57,830 nucleotides of DNA from Smithella sp. GTDB taxonomy: Bacteria > Desulfobacterota > Syntrophia > Syntrophales > Smithellaceae. Positions 36,001 to 44,143 of this stretch are shown here, in pieces. Location of the stretch: assembly GCA_018056685.1 (NCBI GenBank), contig JAGPFC010000017.1:1-57830 (forward strand), read 5' to 3'. Below the pieces are notes generated by a model that saw only the letters and a list, made by a program, of their open reading frames with translations, was not told the origin of the DNA and searched no databases. A program made the position numbers and the translations under genes. Each line of letters begins with the position of its first letter. Position 1 is the stretch's first letter.

Positions 36001-37270
36001 TTCCGATAATTTCCAGCCAGCAGCGGATATTCATGATGTGCGCCGGATTGACCTTGACCTGCCATTCCTCGTTGGACCCTTTAATTTCCGGATACTGGAA
36101 ACCATAATGGATCAGTTCATCAATAAAGGTATCCACAAGCGAATGGCTGTTTTGCGCGAAAACCTCCCTGGCGGTCGTTGTGATGCAATCAAAAATCGCG
36201 GCGCTGAATTCGCTCTGGGATTTATTTTTTTTGAGGAAACCGAACATCTTGCGCACAAAGTCATGAAAGGTTTCCTTTTGCTCTTCCTGAAAAACAATTT
36301 TGAGGGCGTGGTTGATTTCCCGAAGCGCGCTGGCGTGAATATCAACCAGACTAGGCACATCGATGACATTAAAAAGAAAATGCAGTTTCATCACCTGCTG
36401 GTGTCCCTGATACGCGCTGGACTTTTCCAATTGATCGGCGACATGCAGATAGCCGTTTACAATCTGATAATAATCCGGAAGGTCAAGATAGCTCCCGATG
36501 TTTCCGTTGCGCGGTAAGTTCTGCTCCGCATTCAGCGATTCCATATTCTTGATCAGCGTTTGAAGATAGGCATGGCTCAGGGGTTCAATGAAATGTCTGT
36601 ACGCTTCCATTGAATCCGGGGAATCTGCGTCTCCAGCGATAAACCATCCTGCAGGATCAGGCTGGGACAGCCAGAACTGATACGTGATTTTGAAGATTCT
36701 ATGCACCAGACGCTCAAAAAGCGTCGTTTCAATGTTTGAGTTTTTTTCGATAATGCTTTTGATAATCTTTTTGACATAAGACGAACATTTCTTGAAAATG
36801 GCTTCATCTTTTTCAATAACATCCAGCAGAGATTTTATAATGTCCGGGAACAACGATAAATTCCGCGCGAGAAATTCGTTGCTCTGAACAAAAATCGCGT
36901 CGATGTAATCAAACAGATAATGGACGGCACTGTCTTTGACATTTTCGTCTGAGGAGGAATTGATGACATCAAAATAAATGCAAACCATCGTGGCGAGCGC
37001 GGAAAGCCCGTCCGGATGCTTATTGTACACATAGAAGTCACCAATGGAAACGGATTTCAGCTCCCTTAAAACATAGTCCCAATTGACAAAGGGGTGGTTT
37101 AATTCTGTAAGCAGTTCACGGGTCTTTTTCTGCAGACCGTAATGTCCCTCAACAACAGCGAGCAGCGGAGAGTACTGTTCCGGAATTTCTATGGTTACCG
37201 CCGTTCTTTCCAGATTGACTTTCAGGGCGGATGAATCCAGTTCTTTGATGTCTTTATTTTTACCTGTCAT
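33062..37270 (-). CDS. PPDK/PpsA-like protein without PEP-binding domain, large N-terminal region
   Basis: 1402 aa. Residues about 1-900 form a long mainly helical region of unknown type. From about 910 to 1290 is the PPDK_N ATP-binding fold (LLGNKGYFLKELVSFGFNVP; SVRSGATVSLPGMM). Residues about 1310-1395 are the swivelling phosphohistidine domain, with the catalytic H1342 in GGSTSHAAV. The C-terminal PEP/pyruvate TIM barrel of PEP synthase and PPDK is absent. It therefore cannot be a standard PEP synthase; it might phosphorylate another substrate, as rifampin phosphotransferases do, or act with a separate barrel protein. The ATG at 37270 follows GAAAGGTATG. Confidence 0.82.
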   Translation of the reverse strand: MTGKNKDIKELDSSALKVNLERTAVTIEIPEQYSPLLAVVEGHYGLQKKTRELLTELNHPFVNWDYVLRELKSVSIGDFYVYNKHPDGLSALATMVCIYFDVINSSSDENVKDSAVHYLFDYIDAIFVQSNEFLARNLSLFPDIIKSLLDVIEKDEAIFKKCSSYVKKIIKSIIEKNSNIETTLFERLVHRIFKITYQFWLSQPDPAGWFIAGDADSPDSMEAYRHFIEPLSHAYLQTLIKNMESLNAEQNLPRNGNIGSYLDLPDYYQIVNGYLHVADQLEKSSAYQGHQQVMKLHFLFNVIDVPSLVDIHASALREINHALKIVFQEEQKETFHDFVRKMFGFLKKNKSQSEFSAAIFDCITTTAREVFAQNSHSLVDTFIDELIHYGFQYPEIKGSNEEWQVKVNPAHIMNIRCWLEIIGMKPRWTKRLISALIVNLKLGGVFIRDTDLIQKNISALLNSDITPSYSLIKQLLRIFPVYFSEIGAEGELRDITTRVDELSLRNDKLVYFLRKQSHVESNSLIFKFIEDIFKYWSSGDKNFLRVHLPVDVYEQVTNSGEYFNGMHKAFKYFFTRINQDPLNFLHWDKEKVCSELRQVKGINERDQERVQMMIRIYQLIYKKYYPQFIDLLKDLEASNAFPQADIASLKKSLNAKNYYRSITIILKFLSILKERILSPKKTQFYENIYYKRHIAAGIPSMYGTYSEKKFDAVGLSLRLESLATMLFEELSKSFNLKFITKQTIKKIHTYLWLYVNALEIDGIATEGLTAKIKYVTNALTIKQFSLEQYEDIFRFISKDIQNIIRNYYIDIHRSNLSIIIGQVYRQDTEAITKSGHKKHEKLIYQHSENFIRGIISFAFGIQVLDNFVNTVIKTLNAEAEKFKDNKQILKVVMAYNPELTVSSFYKKNKRIDNQILLGNKGYFLKELVSFGFNVPPGFIITTEVFRGYDAVYGYKYIFNDLADRVNKELKRLEKITGCRLGDPRHPLLLSVRSGATVSLPGMMKSFLNVGINEAIAENLSKKEDFQWAAWDSYRRFLQMWGMFQGLNRNFFDAIIDEYKQKYGVERKILFLPEQMRQIALSYKKGLMESGIEFKEKPLDQLSHAILQVFNSWYSEQAEIYRRQMHISDKWGTAVIVQKMVFGNLNDNSGSGVIFTREPKSSSSDVTLYGDFIFGVQGDDIVSGLVETYPISEKQRIAEFRDSKISLEDKFPEIYAELLRIAEILIYEKGFNHQEIEFTFEGTTRDKLYILQTRDMNQITTQKWKRFQDTAELQSSVLGTGIGVNGGALCGRAVYSETDIKRFRSEEPQTPLILVRPDTVPDDVGVLLQVEGLLTAKGGSTSHAAVTIPQLNKVGVVGFSKLKVYEADEYATIENQTIKAGDFISIDGWSGTVYLGRHQSENE

Positions 37271-37406
37271 ACGATCATACCTTTCAAAAGAGATTAATCA
37301 GAATCCGCGTGTTTTTTCAAGCCCGGAACACACACGCTGGAAATAAAGACGTTTCTGGACCTGTCCTGATTTTTGCGTGATTCAGAAATTTTCGCTTAAA
37401 ACGCAA

Positions 37407-37448
37407 AACTCCGATAATGCCCTTACAAAACAGAACATTATCGGAGTT
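37407..37448 (-). terminator. Hairpin terminator for the redoxin-H1 fusion gene
   Basis: 13-bp stem AACTCCGATAATG/CATTATCGGAGTT just downstream of the minus-strand gene; a TTTT follows on that strand. Confidence 0.6.
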
Positions 37449-37472
37449 CAAAATCAGCTCGCGGGAAATTAT

Positions 37473-37778
37473 TTACTTCTTCTTTCCTGCTTTCTTAACA
37501 GGTTTTTTGGCTGCCTTTTTTACTGCTTTTTTTACCGGTGCTTTCGCTTTCTTTGCCGCCGGTTTCTTCTTGGGCACCGTTTTTGATTTTTTCACGGCCG
37601 TTTTTTTCTTCGGCGCTGACGCTGTGACAACTTTTTTGGGTTTTGCCGGTCCCATATTGACCATGGGCTCTTCGCAGCAAATCAAATCAATTGTGGCGCA
37701 ACCGCATTCCTCATCGACAATGACCGCCAATCCGCAGACTTCACAACTTAAAACGTCCCCAACCTTTGCTCTCGACAT
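37473..37778 (-). CDS. Desulforedoxin-like domain fused to a histone H1-like tail
   Basis: 101 aa. Residues about 8-42 carry the desulforedoxin-type pattern: GDVLSCEVCGLAVIV, then a pair of cysteines in LICCEEPMV, which binds Fe or Zn in desulforedoxin and desulfoferrodoxin N-termini. From about residue 45 the protein is almost pure Lys/Ala/Pro (KKTAVKKSKTVPKKKPAAK and similar), like bacterial histone H1-like or AlgP tails that bind DNA or RNA. The ATG at 37778 has GAGGTGG upstream. Probably a nucleoid- or nucleic-acid-associated, metal-binding protein; the fusion itself is unusual to my knowledge. Confidence 0.75.
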   Translation of the reverse strand: MSRAKVGDVLSCEVCGLAVIVDEECGCATIDLICCEEPMVNMGPAKPKKVVTASAPKKKTAVKKSKTVPKKKPAAKKAKAPVKKAVKKAAKKPVKKAGKKK

Positions 37779-37885
37779 TTTCCACCTCCTCGTTGTGAGG
37801 GGTTAAACATCTTCCCTCTTATTTTTTCATTCTAATAAAAAATATTATTTTTTCAAGCATAAATTGCTTGTTTTTTTAAAAAGAT

Positions 37886-37923
37886 AGGCGTAACAAATTT
37901 CAATCCGATCGTGCTGAAATTTT
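37886..37923. repeat. Third copy of the AAATTTCA/TGAAATTT palindromic repeat
   Basis: ATAGGCGTAA then CAAATTTCA (37894-37902) and TGAAATTT (37915-37922), 12-nt spacer. It shares ATAGGCGTA and the arms with unit 2 at 9728-9745. It lies between the redoxin-H1 gene and the alanine racemase gene. Confidence 0.5.
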
Positions 37924-37950
37924 CGCGTCCGACAATCATTGGAATATCGT

Positions 37951-39900
37951 ATGACTTTAAAAAAAGAACAAAAGTACCGAAGTTGGGTAGAGGTTGACCT
38001 GGATCATTTTATCAGCAACCTCAGGGAAGTCAAAAGACTGATCGGTCCGGGAGTGGATTTCATGCCCGCGGTGAAAGCAGACGCTTACGGCCATGGGGCC
38101 ATAGAAATATCTCATGCCGCTTTAAAAAACGGGGCAACGATGCTCGGAGTAGCCAATGCCGATGAGGGCGTGCAATTGAGAATCAGCGGTATTGAAGCAC
38201 CCATCGTTATTTTAGGACCGTCAACCGATTCAGAAATTGAGCAGATTATCAAATACAATCTAACACCGTCGGTTTCCGATTTGTCTTTTGCGAAAAAGCT
38301 CAACAGAGCTTTAATCCATTCCGGTCGCACGCTCCCCGTGCATATTGAGGTGGATACCGGCATGGGGCGTGGCGGAACCATACATACTCAAGCGATCAAT
38401 CTTATTGAGGCCATATCCAGGTTGAAAAATATTACCCTGGAAGGCATTTTCAGTCACTTTGCCTCCAGCGAAAAGATCACCGCATCCAATGATCAGCAAT
38501 GGCAGCGTTTTTCGGATGTTCTGGCTGCTGCTGAGTGCAGGGGGATCAACATTCCCGTCCGGCATATCGACAACAGCGGAGCCATCCTTAATTATCCCGG
38601 TTTTAAACTCAATATGGTGCGCCCGGGACTGATGATCTACGGCATTTATCCGGCCTCGGAAAATGAAACCCAGGCGCGGCTTGCTCCCGTGATGTCTTTT
38701 AAAACCAGCATAGTCTTGATTAAAGATTTTCCGGCCGGCTACGGTATCGGCTACAACAGTACCTTTGTAACCTCCAGACCAACGCGCGTTGCAACCATAC
38801 CGGTCGGCTACGGCGACGGTTATGCCTTTATCCTGTCCAATCAGGGCGAGGCGCTCATTTGCGGACGGCGTGCTCCGATCGTCGGGCGGATTTCGATGGA
38901 TATGTGCACGCTTGATGTGACCGATATCCCCTGCAAGGTCGGTGATGAGGTTGTGCTGCTGGGCCGGCAGAGCAAAGAGTATATCAGCGCCAATGAAATT
39001 GCCGCCAAAGCGCGCACCATCAGTTACGAAGTGCTCTGTGCGTTGGGAAAAAGAGCGCCGCGTGTTTTTCTCCAAAAGGGGGAAAAACAATCCATCGAAC
39101 CTCGTTTAAGAAGAATATTTGTTCCCGATGAAGAAAAATCCATTTCCCGCATTGACAATATTATTCGACATTGCATGCAGACGCGGGCACGCGACGAGGA
39201 ACTGGGCAATGCCATTTATTATGAAATGTTTGAAACCCTTTTCGGCAGCGAAGACCGGCGCCTGGAATTGCGTTCCGGTTTTCGCTACAATATTCGCATA
39301 GAAAAATTGCCGGAAACGAAAAAGACCGCTTCATCGCCGGAATACCTTCATGTCAGTACGCATATTGAATATAAAAAAATACTGCGTGACAATATCTTCA
39401 TGATCGGCTGCGCTGCCAATCATGAGCAGTTAACGGCGTTGTTTGAAGATCCGCGCTGCGAATACCGCTGGCTGATGAGCAACCGGAAGGGTCTGATCCT
39501 GGACCGGGATTTTAGCGTCGGACGGGTGCGCATTGACAACAAGGATGTTCCTATCATGGAAGCAAAAAACACCAGGCGCGGTTATGAAATCTGGTGCGGC
39601 TCCGACGAGCTCAAAAAGAAAATAAATACGGAAGTGAAACTGGAAATTGAAATTTCCACCAAGAAGGCCAGAGAAAACAAAATTTTCCCCGTTTACCTGG
39701 TTTATCCGGTCCGGGGGCTGGAAATTAATTTCCAATATGAAAAGGCGGGCATCAAAAACGTCCGGGAAGAAAGCTTCTTTGCCGGGCGACATCCCCAGCC
39801 GGTTGTCTCTACCAGGAAAGGCAAGTCCATCGGTGTCAGGATATCTGACAAAGACTGGATTTTCCCGACAAGCGGTGTGATATTTATCTGGGATATCTGA
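37951..39900 (+). CDS. alr: Alanine racemase with long C-terminal extension
   Basis: 649 aa from the ATG at 37951. Residues 1 to about 375 are a full PLP alanine racemase: K42 in AVKADAYGHG is the PLP lysine, the second-domain GYGIGYNSTFVT and GRISMDMCTLDVT are the usual late motifs. This enzyme makes D-alanine for peptidoglycan. About 270 further residues (from SIEPRLRRIF) have no similarity I can name; they are beta-rich with a segment GYEIWCGSDELKKK and could bind the cell surface or nucleic acid. Standard racemases stop near 370, so the addition is notable. The ddl gene lies 1.5 kb away on the other strand, which fits D-Ala metabolism. Confidence 0.88.
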   Translation: MTLKKEQKYRSWVEVDLDHFISNLREVKRLIGPGVDFMPAVKADAYGHGAIEISHAALKNGATMLGVANADEGVQLRISGIEAPIVILGPSTDSEIEQIIKYNLTPSVSDLSFAKKLNRALIHSGRTLPVHIEVDTGMGRGGTIHTQAINLIEAISRLKNITLEGIFSHFASSEKITASNDQQWQRFSDVLAAAECRGINIPVRHIDNSGAILNYPGFKLNMVRPGLMIYGIYPASENETQARLAPVMSFKTSIVLIKDFPAGYGIGYNSTFVTSRPTRVATIPVGYGDGYAFILSNQGEALICGRRAPIVGRISMDMCTLDVTDIPCKVGDEVVLLGRQSKEYISANEIAAKARTISYEVLCALGKRAPRVFLQKGEKQSIEPRLRRIFVPDEEKSISRIDNIIRHCMQTRARDEELGNAIYYEMFETLFGSEDRRLELRSGFRYNIRIEKLPETKKTASSPEYLHVSTHIEYKKILRDNIFMIGCAANHEQLTALFEDPRCEYRWLMSNRKGLILDRDFSVGRVRIDNKDVPIMEAKNTRRGYEIWCGSDELKKKINTEVKLEIEISTKKARENKIFPVYLVYPVRGLEINFQYEKAGIKNVREESFFAGRHPQPVVSTRKGKSIGVRISDKDWIFPTSGVIFIWDI

Positions 39901-39923
39901 CAGCCGGTAATCGTGATCACAAA

Positions 39924-41099
39924 TTATGAAGCCAGCGCTACCTGATTGCGGCCGTTTCTTTTCGCTTCATACACCGCGTCATCGGCGCGTTTCAAAACAG
40001 CGCTCAGTTTATCCTCTTCCGGCTTTAACGACGCAACACCGATGCTGATGGTCATGCGGAGCTTTTGATTTCCGGTATCCATATCGCTTTGCGCAACCAG
40101 TGAACGAAGTCGTTCAGCCGTTATTTTGGCTTCATTAATGGAAGTTTGCGGCAGCAGAATGGCAAATTCTTCCCCGCCCAGGCGGCCGAAGATATCGATT
40201 TCCCGTAAATTTTTCCTGCAGATATCGGTAAACCCGATCAGCACTTTATCACCGGCAGCATGTCCGTGATGATCATTTACTTTTTTGAAAAAGTCCAAAT
40301 CAATCATCAGGAGGGATAAGTCGTCCTTGTATCGGAGCGTGCGCTGAAATTCGCGTTCTGCCAGTTCGAGGAAATGTCTGCGGTTGAAAATACCGGTAAG
40401 AGAATCTGTTGTGGCTTGCTCCTGTAGCTGAATCTGAGCTCTTTTTAGTTCATCTTCCAGTTTCTCTGCATTGAGTATGATAAACCTGATAGTCCAGCCG
40501 ATTCCCAGGAACATCGTGATCGTAAAAGTTAATGTGTATAATAAATTCGAGGCAGCTACGTGCTGTGCGGAAGGATACAGCATTGTATAAATTCCTCGAC
40601 CCAGCATGAAGATACTGTAGGCGGCAAACATGCTGCCGGTAATCCAATGTGAGAATCGAAAGTCAGGCGGTATGTTAAAAAACAATTCGAGCGCCGTTAA
40701 ACCGTATATTGCTGCCATCAGAAAAGATATCCCTGTTATGCGGATGTCGATATTATTGTCAATGAAGGTAAAATACAACTGGAATATTGCGTAGAACACA
40801 AGGATGACAATAATAAAAACCTTTCGGATTGCCTTGCCGCGAAAAATCCTCGTGCCTTCCAGGAGCAAAAGACCGGATAATACAAAAAGGAAATTGGCCA
40901 GAACAACAGAAAAAATAACGGGAAGAATACTACGTAAGGCCAGCACAACACAGGAAAGCCCAAAAACGGTGATTCCAGCCGTCCACCAGCCAAAGCCCGG
41001 ATAAGTTTTTCGCTTCAGCAAAATCATGTTCATGGACAGCACTAAAATGATAGAAACGCCAATCAACATGATGAAGATTGTCGCAGTATCCAAAAACAA
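39924..41099 (-). CDS. Membrane GGDEF diguanylate cyclase
   Basis: 391 aa. Six or seven N-terminal transmembrane helices (to about residue 200) form a membrane sensor, followed by a short coiled stretch and a GGDEF domain (about 225-390). The active site is GGEEF, and an RxxD inhibitory site (REID, five residues earlier) is kept, so it should make cyclic di-GMP and be feedback inhibited. The signal is unknown. ATG 41099; the small membrane gene at 41136 is on the same strand. Confidence 0.9.
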   Translation of the reverse strand: MFLDTATIFIMLIGVSIILVLSMNMILLKRKTYPGFGWWTAGITVFGLSCVVLALRSILPVIFSVVLANFLFVLSGLLLLEGTRIFRGKAIRKVFIIVILVFYAIFQLYFTFIDNNIDIRITGISFLMAAIYGLTALELFFNIPPDFRFSHWITGSMFAAYSIFMLGRGIYTMLYPSAQHVAASNLLYTLTFTITMFLGIGWTIRFIILNAEKLEDELKRAQIQLQEQATTDSLTGIFNRRHFLELAEREFQRTLRYKDDLSLLMIDLDFFKKVNDHHGHAAGDKVLIGFTDICRKNLREIDIFGRLGGEEFAILLPQTSINEAKITAERLRSLVAQSDMDTGNQKLRMTISIGVASLKPEEDKLSAVLKRADDAVYEAKRNGRNQVALAS

Positions 41100-41135
41100 G
41101 ACCGACCCCCTATTTCCTTTAAATAAAAACCATGC

Positions 41136-41342
41136 TCATTTTCGATTTGCATCCATCTGATTTCTTTCTTTCAACAGCCAAATCGCTAAACCTGTCAAAG
41201 CTACGGCGGCGACGGCGCTGATCCAGACGGGAATTTCCACCCCTTCCGCGGTTACGTTGAGGCCGATGATAAAACGCGCGGCCTGAGCAGCCGCCATGAT
41301 AAAAAGTAAAATACCCACGACCAACGATGCCGGACGCTTCAT
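41136..41342 (-). CDS. Small two-helix membrane protein
   Basis: 68 aa with two transmembrane segments (about residues 5-25 and 39-59) and a basic tail. The ATG is preceded by GGGGGTA. Not a named family. It precedes a GGDEF gene and follows ddl; function unknown. Codon pattern and ribosome site support it as a real gene. Confidence 0.6.
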   Translation of the reverse strand: MKRPASLVVGILLFIMAAAQAARFIIGLNVTAEGVEIPVWISAVAAVALTGLAIWLLKERNQMDANRK

Positions 41343-41375
41343 AATTTTACCCCCTGTTTAATATCTGAATTACGT

Positions 41376-42512
41376 TTATATCCCTTCCGTCTTTATCTCC
41401 AATTTCTTCTTATGGCGGTCGAGGGCCAGCTCAATCAATTTATCCAGAAGCTTGCCGTAGGAAAGGCCGGTGGCTTCCCAGAGTTTGGGATACATACTGA
41501 TGCTCGTAAAGCCGGGCAGCGTGTTGATTTCGTTGAGATAGAATTTATTGGTCTTCTTATCGAGAAAGAAATCAACCCGCGCCATGGATGTGCAGCCCAG
41601 CGCCATGTAACCTTCAACGGCAATCTTTCTTATTTTGTCGGATAGAGATTTACTAAGTTCCGCCGGAATTTTCAGCGCCGCGCCATTGGGGTCAATATAT
41701 TTGGCCTCGTAGGAATAAAATTCATGATGGGGAATAATTTCGCCCAGAACTGACCCGGCCGGTTTCTCATTTCCCAGAACGGCGCATTCGATCTCGCGGC
41801 AGTCAATCGCCTTTTCAACCAAAACTTTATTGTCGAACTGCAAAGCAAAATTCATTGCTTTGGCGAGTTCCTCTTTTTTCTTGACCTTTTTCACGCCCAC
41901 AGAAGAACCGGCGCAAACCGGCTTGATAAATAAAGGCAAGCCGAGTTTCTGCAAAACATTTTTACTGATATTTTTTGCATCCTCTTTCCACTGCTGCTTG
42001 CTAACCGTTGCGGAAGGAACAACCGGAATGCCCGTCTCACAAAGCAGTCTTTTGGCAATGTCCTTGTCCATGCCAACCGCCGAGCCGATGACATCCGCGC
42101 CTACGTAGGGAACCATGGCCAGTTCCAGCAGGCCTTGCAGCGTGCCGTCCTCGCAGAACGTTCCGTGAATCACCGGAAAAATCACATCCACCACCACTTC
42201 TTTGTTTTTATTTTTGATATCGTAAAGACGCAGCTTGTTTTTTTGCTCGAAATGATTGACCAGCCACAGGCCGTTTTTCTTTAAAGCCATTTTCCGGCCG
42301 AAATCCTTGTCCGGAACGATTTCCGGTTTTTCCTGGACATGCCAGCGGCCGTCCCTGGCGATGCCGATAGCCGTCACGTCATATTTGTTGCGATCCAGAG
42401 CGGAAAAGACCGAAGCGGCGGAACAGAGTGAAACGTCATGTTCGCCTGACCTCCCGCCAAATAAAACGCCTATCCTGATTTTCGTTATTTTTTTTGACAC
42501 AGATTTTTTCAT
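41376..42512 (-). CDS. ddl: D-alanine-D-alanine ligase
   Basis: 378 aa, ATP-grasp. Landmarks are VLFGGRSGEHDVSL at the start, FPVIHGTFCEDGTLQGLLE, KPVCAGSSVGVKKV, ARVDFFLDKKTNKFYLNEINTLPGFT. The enzyme joins two D-alanines with ATP for cell-wall precursors. Length matches the DdlA subgroup. Start at 42512 (MKKSVSKKITKIRIGV). Works with the alanine racemase encoded at 37951. Confidence 0.93.
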   Translation of the reverse strand: MKKSVSKKITKIRIGVLFGGRSGEHDVSLCSAASVFSALDRNKYDVTAIGIARDGRWHVQEKPEIVPDKDFGRKMALKKNGLWLVNHFEQKNKLRLYDIKNKNKEVVVDVIFPVIHGTFCEDGTLQGLLELAMVPYVGADVIGSAVGMDKDIAKRLLCETGIPVVPSATVSKQQWKEDAKNISKNVLQKLGLPLFIKPVCAGSSVGVKKVKKKEELAKAMNFALQFDNKVLVEKAIDCREIECAVLGNEKPAGSVLGEIIPHHEFYSYEAKYIDPNGAALKIPAELSKSLSDKIRKIAVEGYMALGCTSMARVDFFLDKKTNKFYLNEINTLPGFTSISMYPKLWEATGLSYGKLLDKLIELALDRHKKKLEIKTEGI

Positions 42513-42744
42513 CAGACGGATCCTTTTAAGTTATTTCAAAATATATTTGTCTTGTCATTTTCACGAGATATACGCCCCAAGCGCTGAAGTTGTCAAATTA
42601 ATTTTGGTTTTTTGATGCCATCATGCCCGTGCAATCCATAATCATAAACAGGCAAATGCCTTTACAAAATCTCAAAATATATTTATACGATTTCCATCTT
42701 TTGCAATTTTATAATATCCCGGCAATCTAAAAGGAGAATTTAAT

Positions 42745-43515
42745 ATGAAAAAGAACTTGATCGCTGTTCTGGTAACGTTATCCGTGATGATTATTTTTTA
42801 TGCGCCGTCGGTTTACGCTCTGGGCTTAGGAGCTCAGGCCCGGGTGTGGATTCCCACGTTCGGAGGTGAGTTACGCGTCGATGACGGCAGCATTGAAGGA
42901 ACAGAAATGGATCTGCAAGACGATCTGGGCATCGACAATGAATTTTTTCCGGGTGTGGAAGCGGCTTTTAGTATAGGAGATCATGAAATCACGGTTTCCT
43001 ATTCACTGATCGATCTTTCCGGCTCCAAACACATTTCTGATGAAATAGTTTTTAACGGTGAGGCCTATCCGGCAGGTACCAACGTCGATTCTGAATTAAC
43101 AACCAGCATGATTGATTTTGAATATCAATACAAATTTTTGAATCTGGAAAATATTCTGGCCGGTTTCTCGCTGGGCTTGATCGCCAGGGTTAAGTATTTT
43201 GATGGAGAATTCACCTTAAGTTCATCGGCTGTTGAAAGCCAGGAAGACATCCAGGTGCCGATTCCCATGCTGGGTCTCGGAGCCAAAATCGGGATACTGG
43301 CCGACATTCTGGAAGCCCGGGCCAAGGTGGTCGGCATAGGATATGACAGCAGCTATTCATATGACGCCATGGCGGATGTCTCTGTGACTCCCTTTCCATT
43401 TTTAAATATTTACGGCGGCTATCGGATCATGTCTTTAAAAATCGATGATGTCGAAGACATATACACAAAGATGGATTTTTATGGACCGTATGCGGGGCTG
43501 GCCATCATCTTTTAA
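42745..43515 (+). CDS. Outer-membrane beta-barrel protein
   Basis: 256 aa. Signal peptide to about residue 25 (YAPSVYALG), then alternating strands with aromatic girdles and short turns (e.g. YKFLNLENILAGFSLGLIARVKYF). It ends in YAGLAIIF, a C-terminal aromatic residue as in barrels. No family named. Probably a small porin-like or structural OM protein. ATG follows AAAAGGAG. Confidence 0.7.
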   Translation: MKKNLIAVLVTLSVMIIFYAPSVYALGLGAQARVWIPTFGGELRVDDGSIEGTEMDLQDDLGIDNEFFPGVEAAFSIGDHEITVSYSLIDLSGSKHISDEIVFNGEAYPAGTNVDSELTTSMIDFEYQYKFLNLENILAGFSLGLIARVKYFDGEFTLSSSAVESQEDIQVPIPMLGLGAKIGILADILEARAKVVGIGYDSSYSYDAMADVSVTPFPFLNIYGGYRIMSLKIDDVEDIYTKMDFYGPYAGLAIIF

Positions 43516-43535
43516 AATCAGCTACTTGATCTTGC

Positions 43536-43564
43536 TTGACAACATTTGTTCAGATAAATATATT
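43536..43564 (+). promoter_or_regulatory. Promoter for the HExxH gene and fmdB
   Basis: Perfect TTGACA (43536-43541), 17-bp spacer, TATATT (43559-43564), 30 bp upstream of the ATG at 43594. Confidence 0.6.
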
Positions 43565-43593
43565 ATCGCCGGATTGAAGAAAAATGGTGATTT

Positions 43594-44130
43594 ATGCCTT
43601 TTTATTTTAACGCGGCGCAGGTGCCAATGGCAAAAAAAGCTTTCAACGACGCCGAAAAGCTGCTATCGCAGCAATTCAGGTTAAGCGACAATGTGCTGAA
43701 AAACACAAAATATGAAGTGAAAACGCTTGCTTATCTGAATGAGCAGGAAATCAAAGACGGCACGTTTGCCCATCTTTGTAAATACTCCTACGAAAAGGCG
43801 GGTGAGACAACCGCAAGGGCTGAAAATAACTTTGATTTTTACAGGATCTGCCTGCAGGACAACACTATTTTGGACGCGGTGGAAAGGGCCAATCCTTTTA
43901 TCAAGTTCAGCCCGTTGATGCTTTATATCGCGGTGCACGAATTAATTCATGTTCTGCGCTTCAGCAGCGGCGAAATTGATTTCGACGCCAGCACGGAAGA
44001 CAGGGAGAAAGAGGAAGTCATTGTGCACAATTTGACACGTTCGGCCCTGCATCCGGTAAAAGGATACGATATGGATATTGTTTTGGATTGCTTCAACAGC
44101 AATTATAAAAATTTCGATATATTTAATTAA
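43594..44130 (+). CDS. Putative zincin with HELIH motif
   Basis: 178 aa, no signal or membrane segment. It carries an HExxH motif, H115-E-L-I-H119, in a helix (MLYIAVHELIHVLRF), followed by acidic residues near EDREKEEVIV that could supply the third zinc ligand. This suggests a cytoplasmic metal-dependent peptidase-like protein, but no family was recognised. The next gene (FmdB-type zinc ribbon) starts 13 bp after its stop, and the pair shares a promoter at 43536. Function inferred from the motif only. Confidence 0.65.
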   Translation: MPFYFNAAQVPMAKKAFNDAEKLLSQQFRLSDNVLKNTKYEVKTLAYLNEQEIKDGTFAHLCKYSYEKAGETTARAENNFDFYRICLQDNTILDAVERANPFIKFSPLMLYIAVHELIHVLRFSSGEIDFDASTEDREKEEVIVHNLTRSALHPVKGYDMDIVLDCFNSNYKNFDIFN

Positions 44131-44143
44131 GGAGGGTTTGGTT

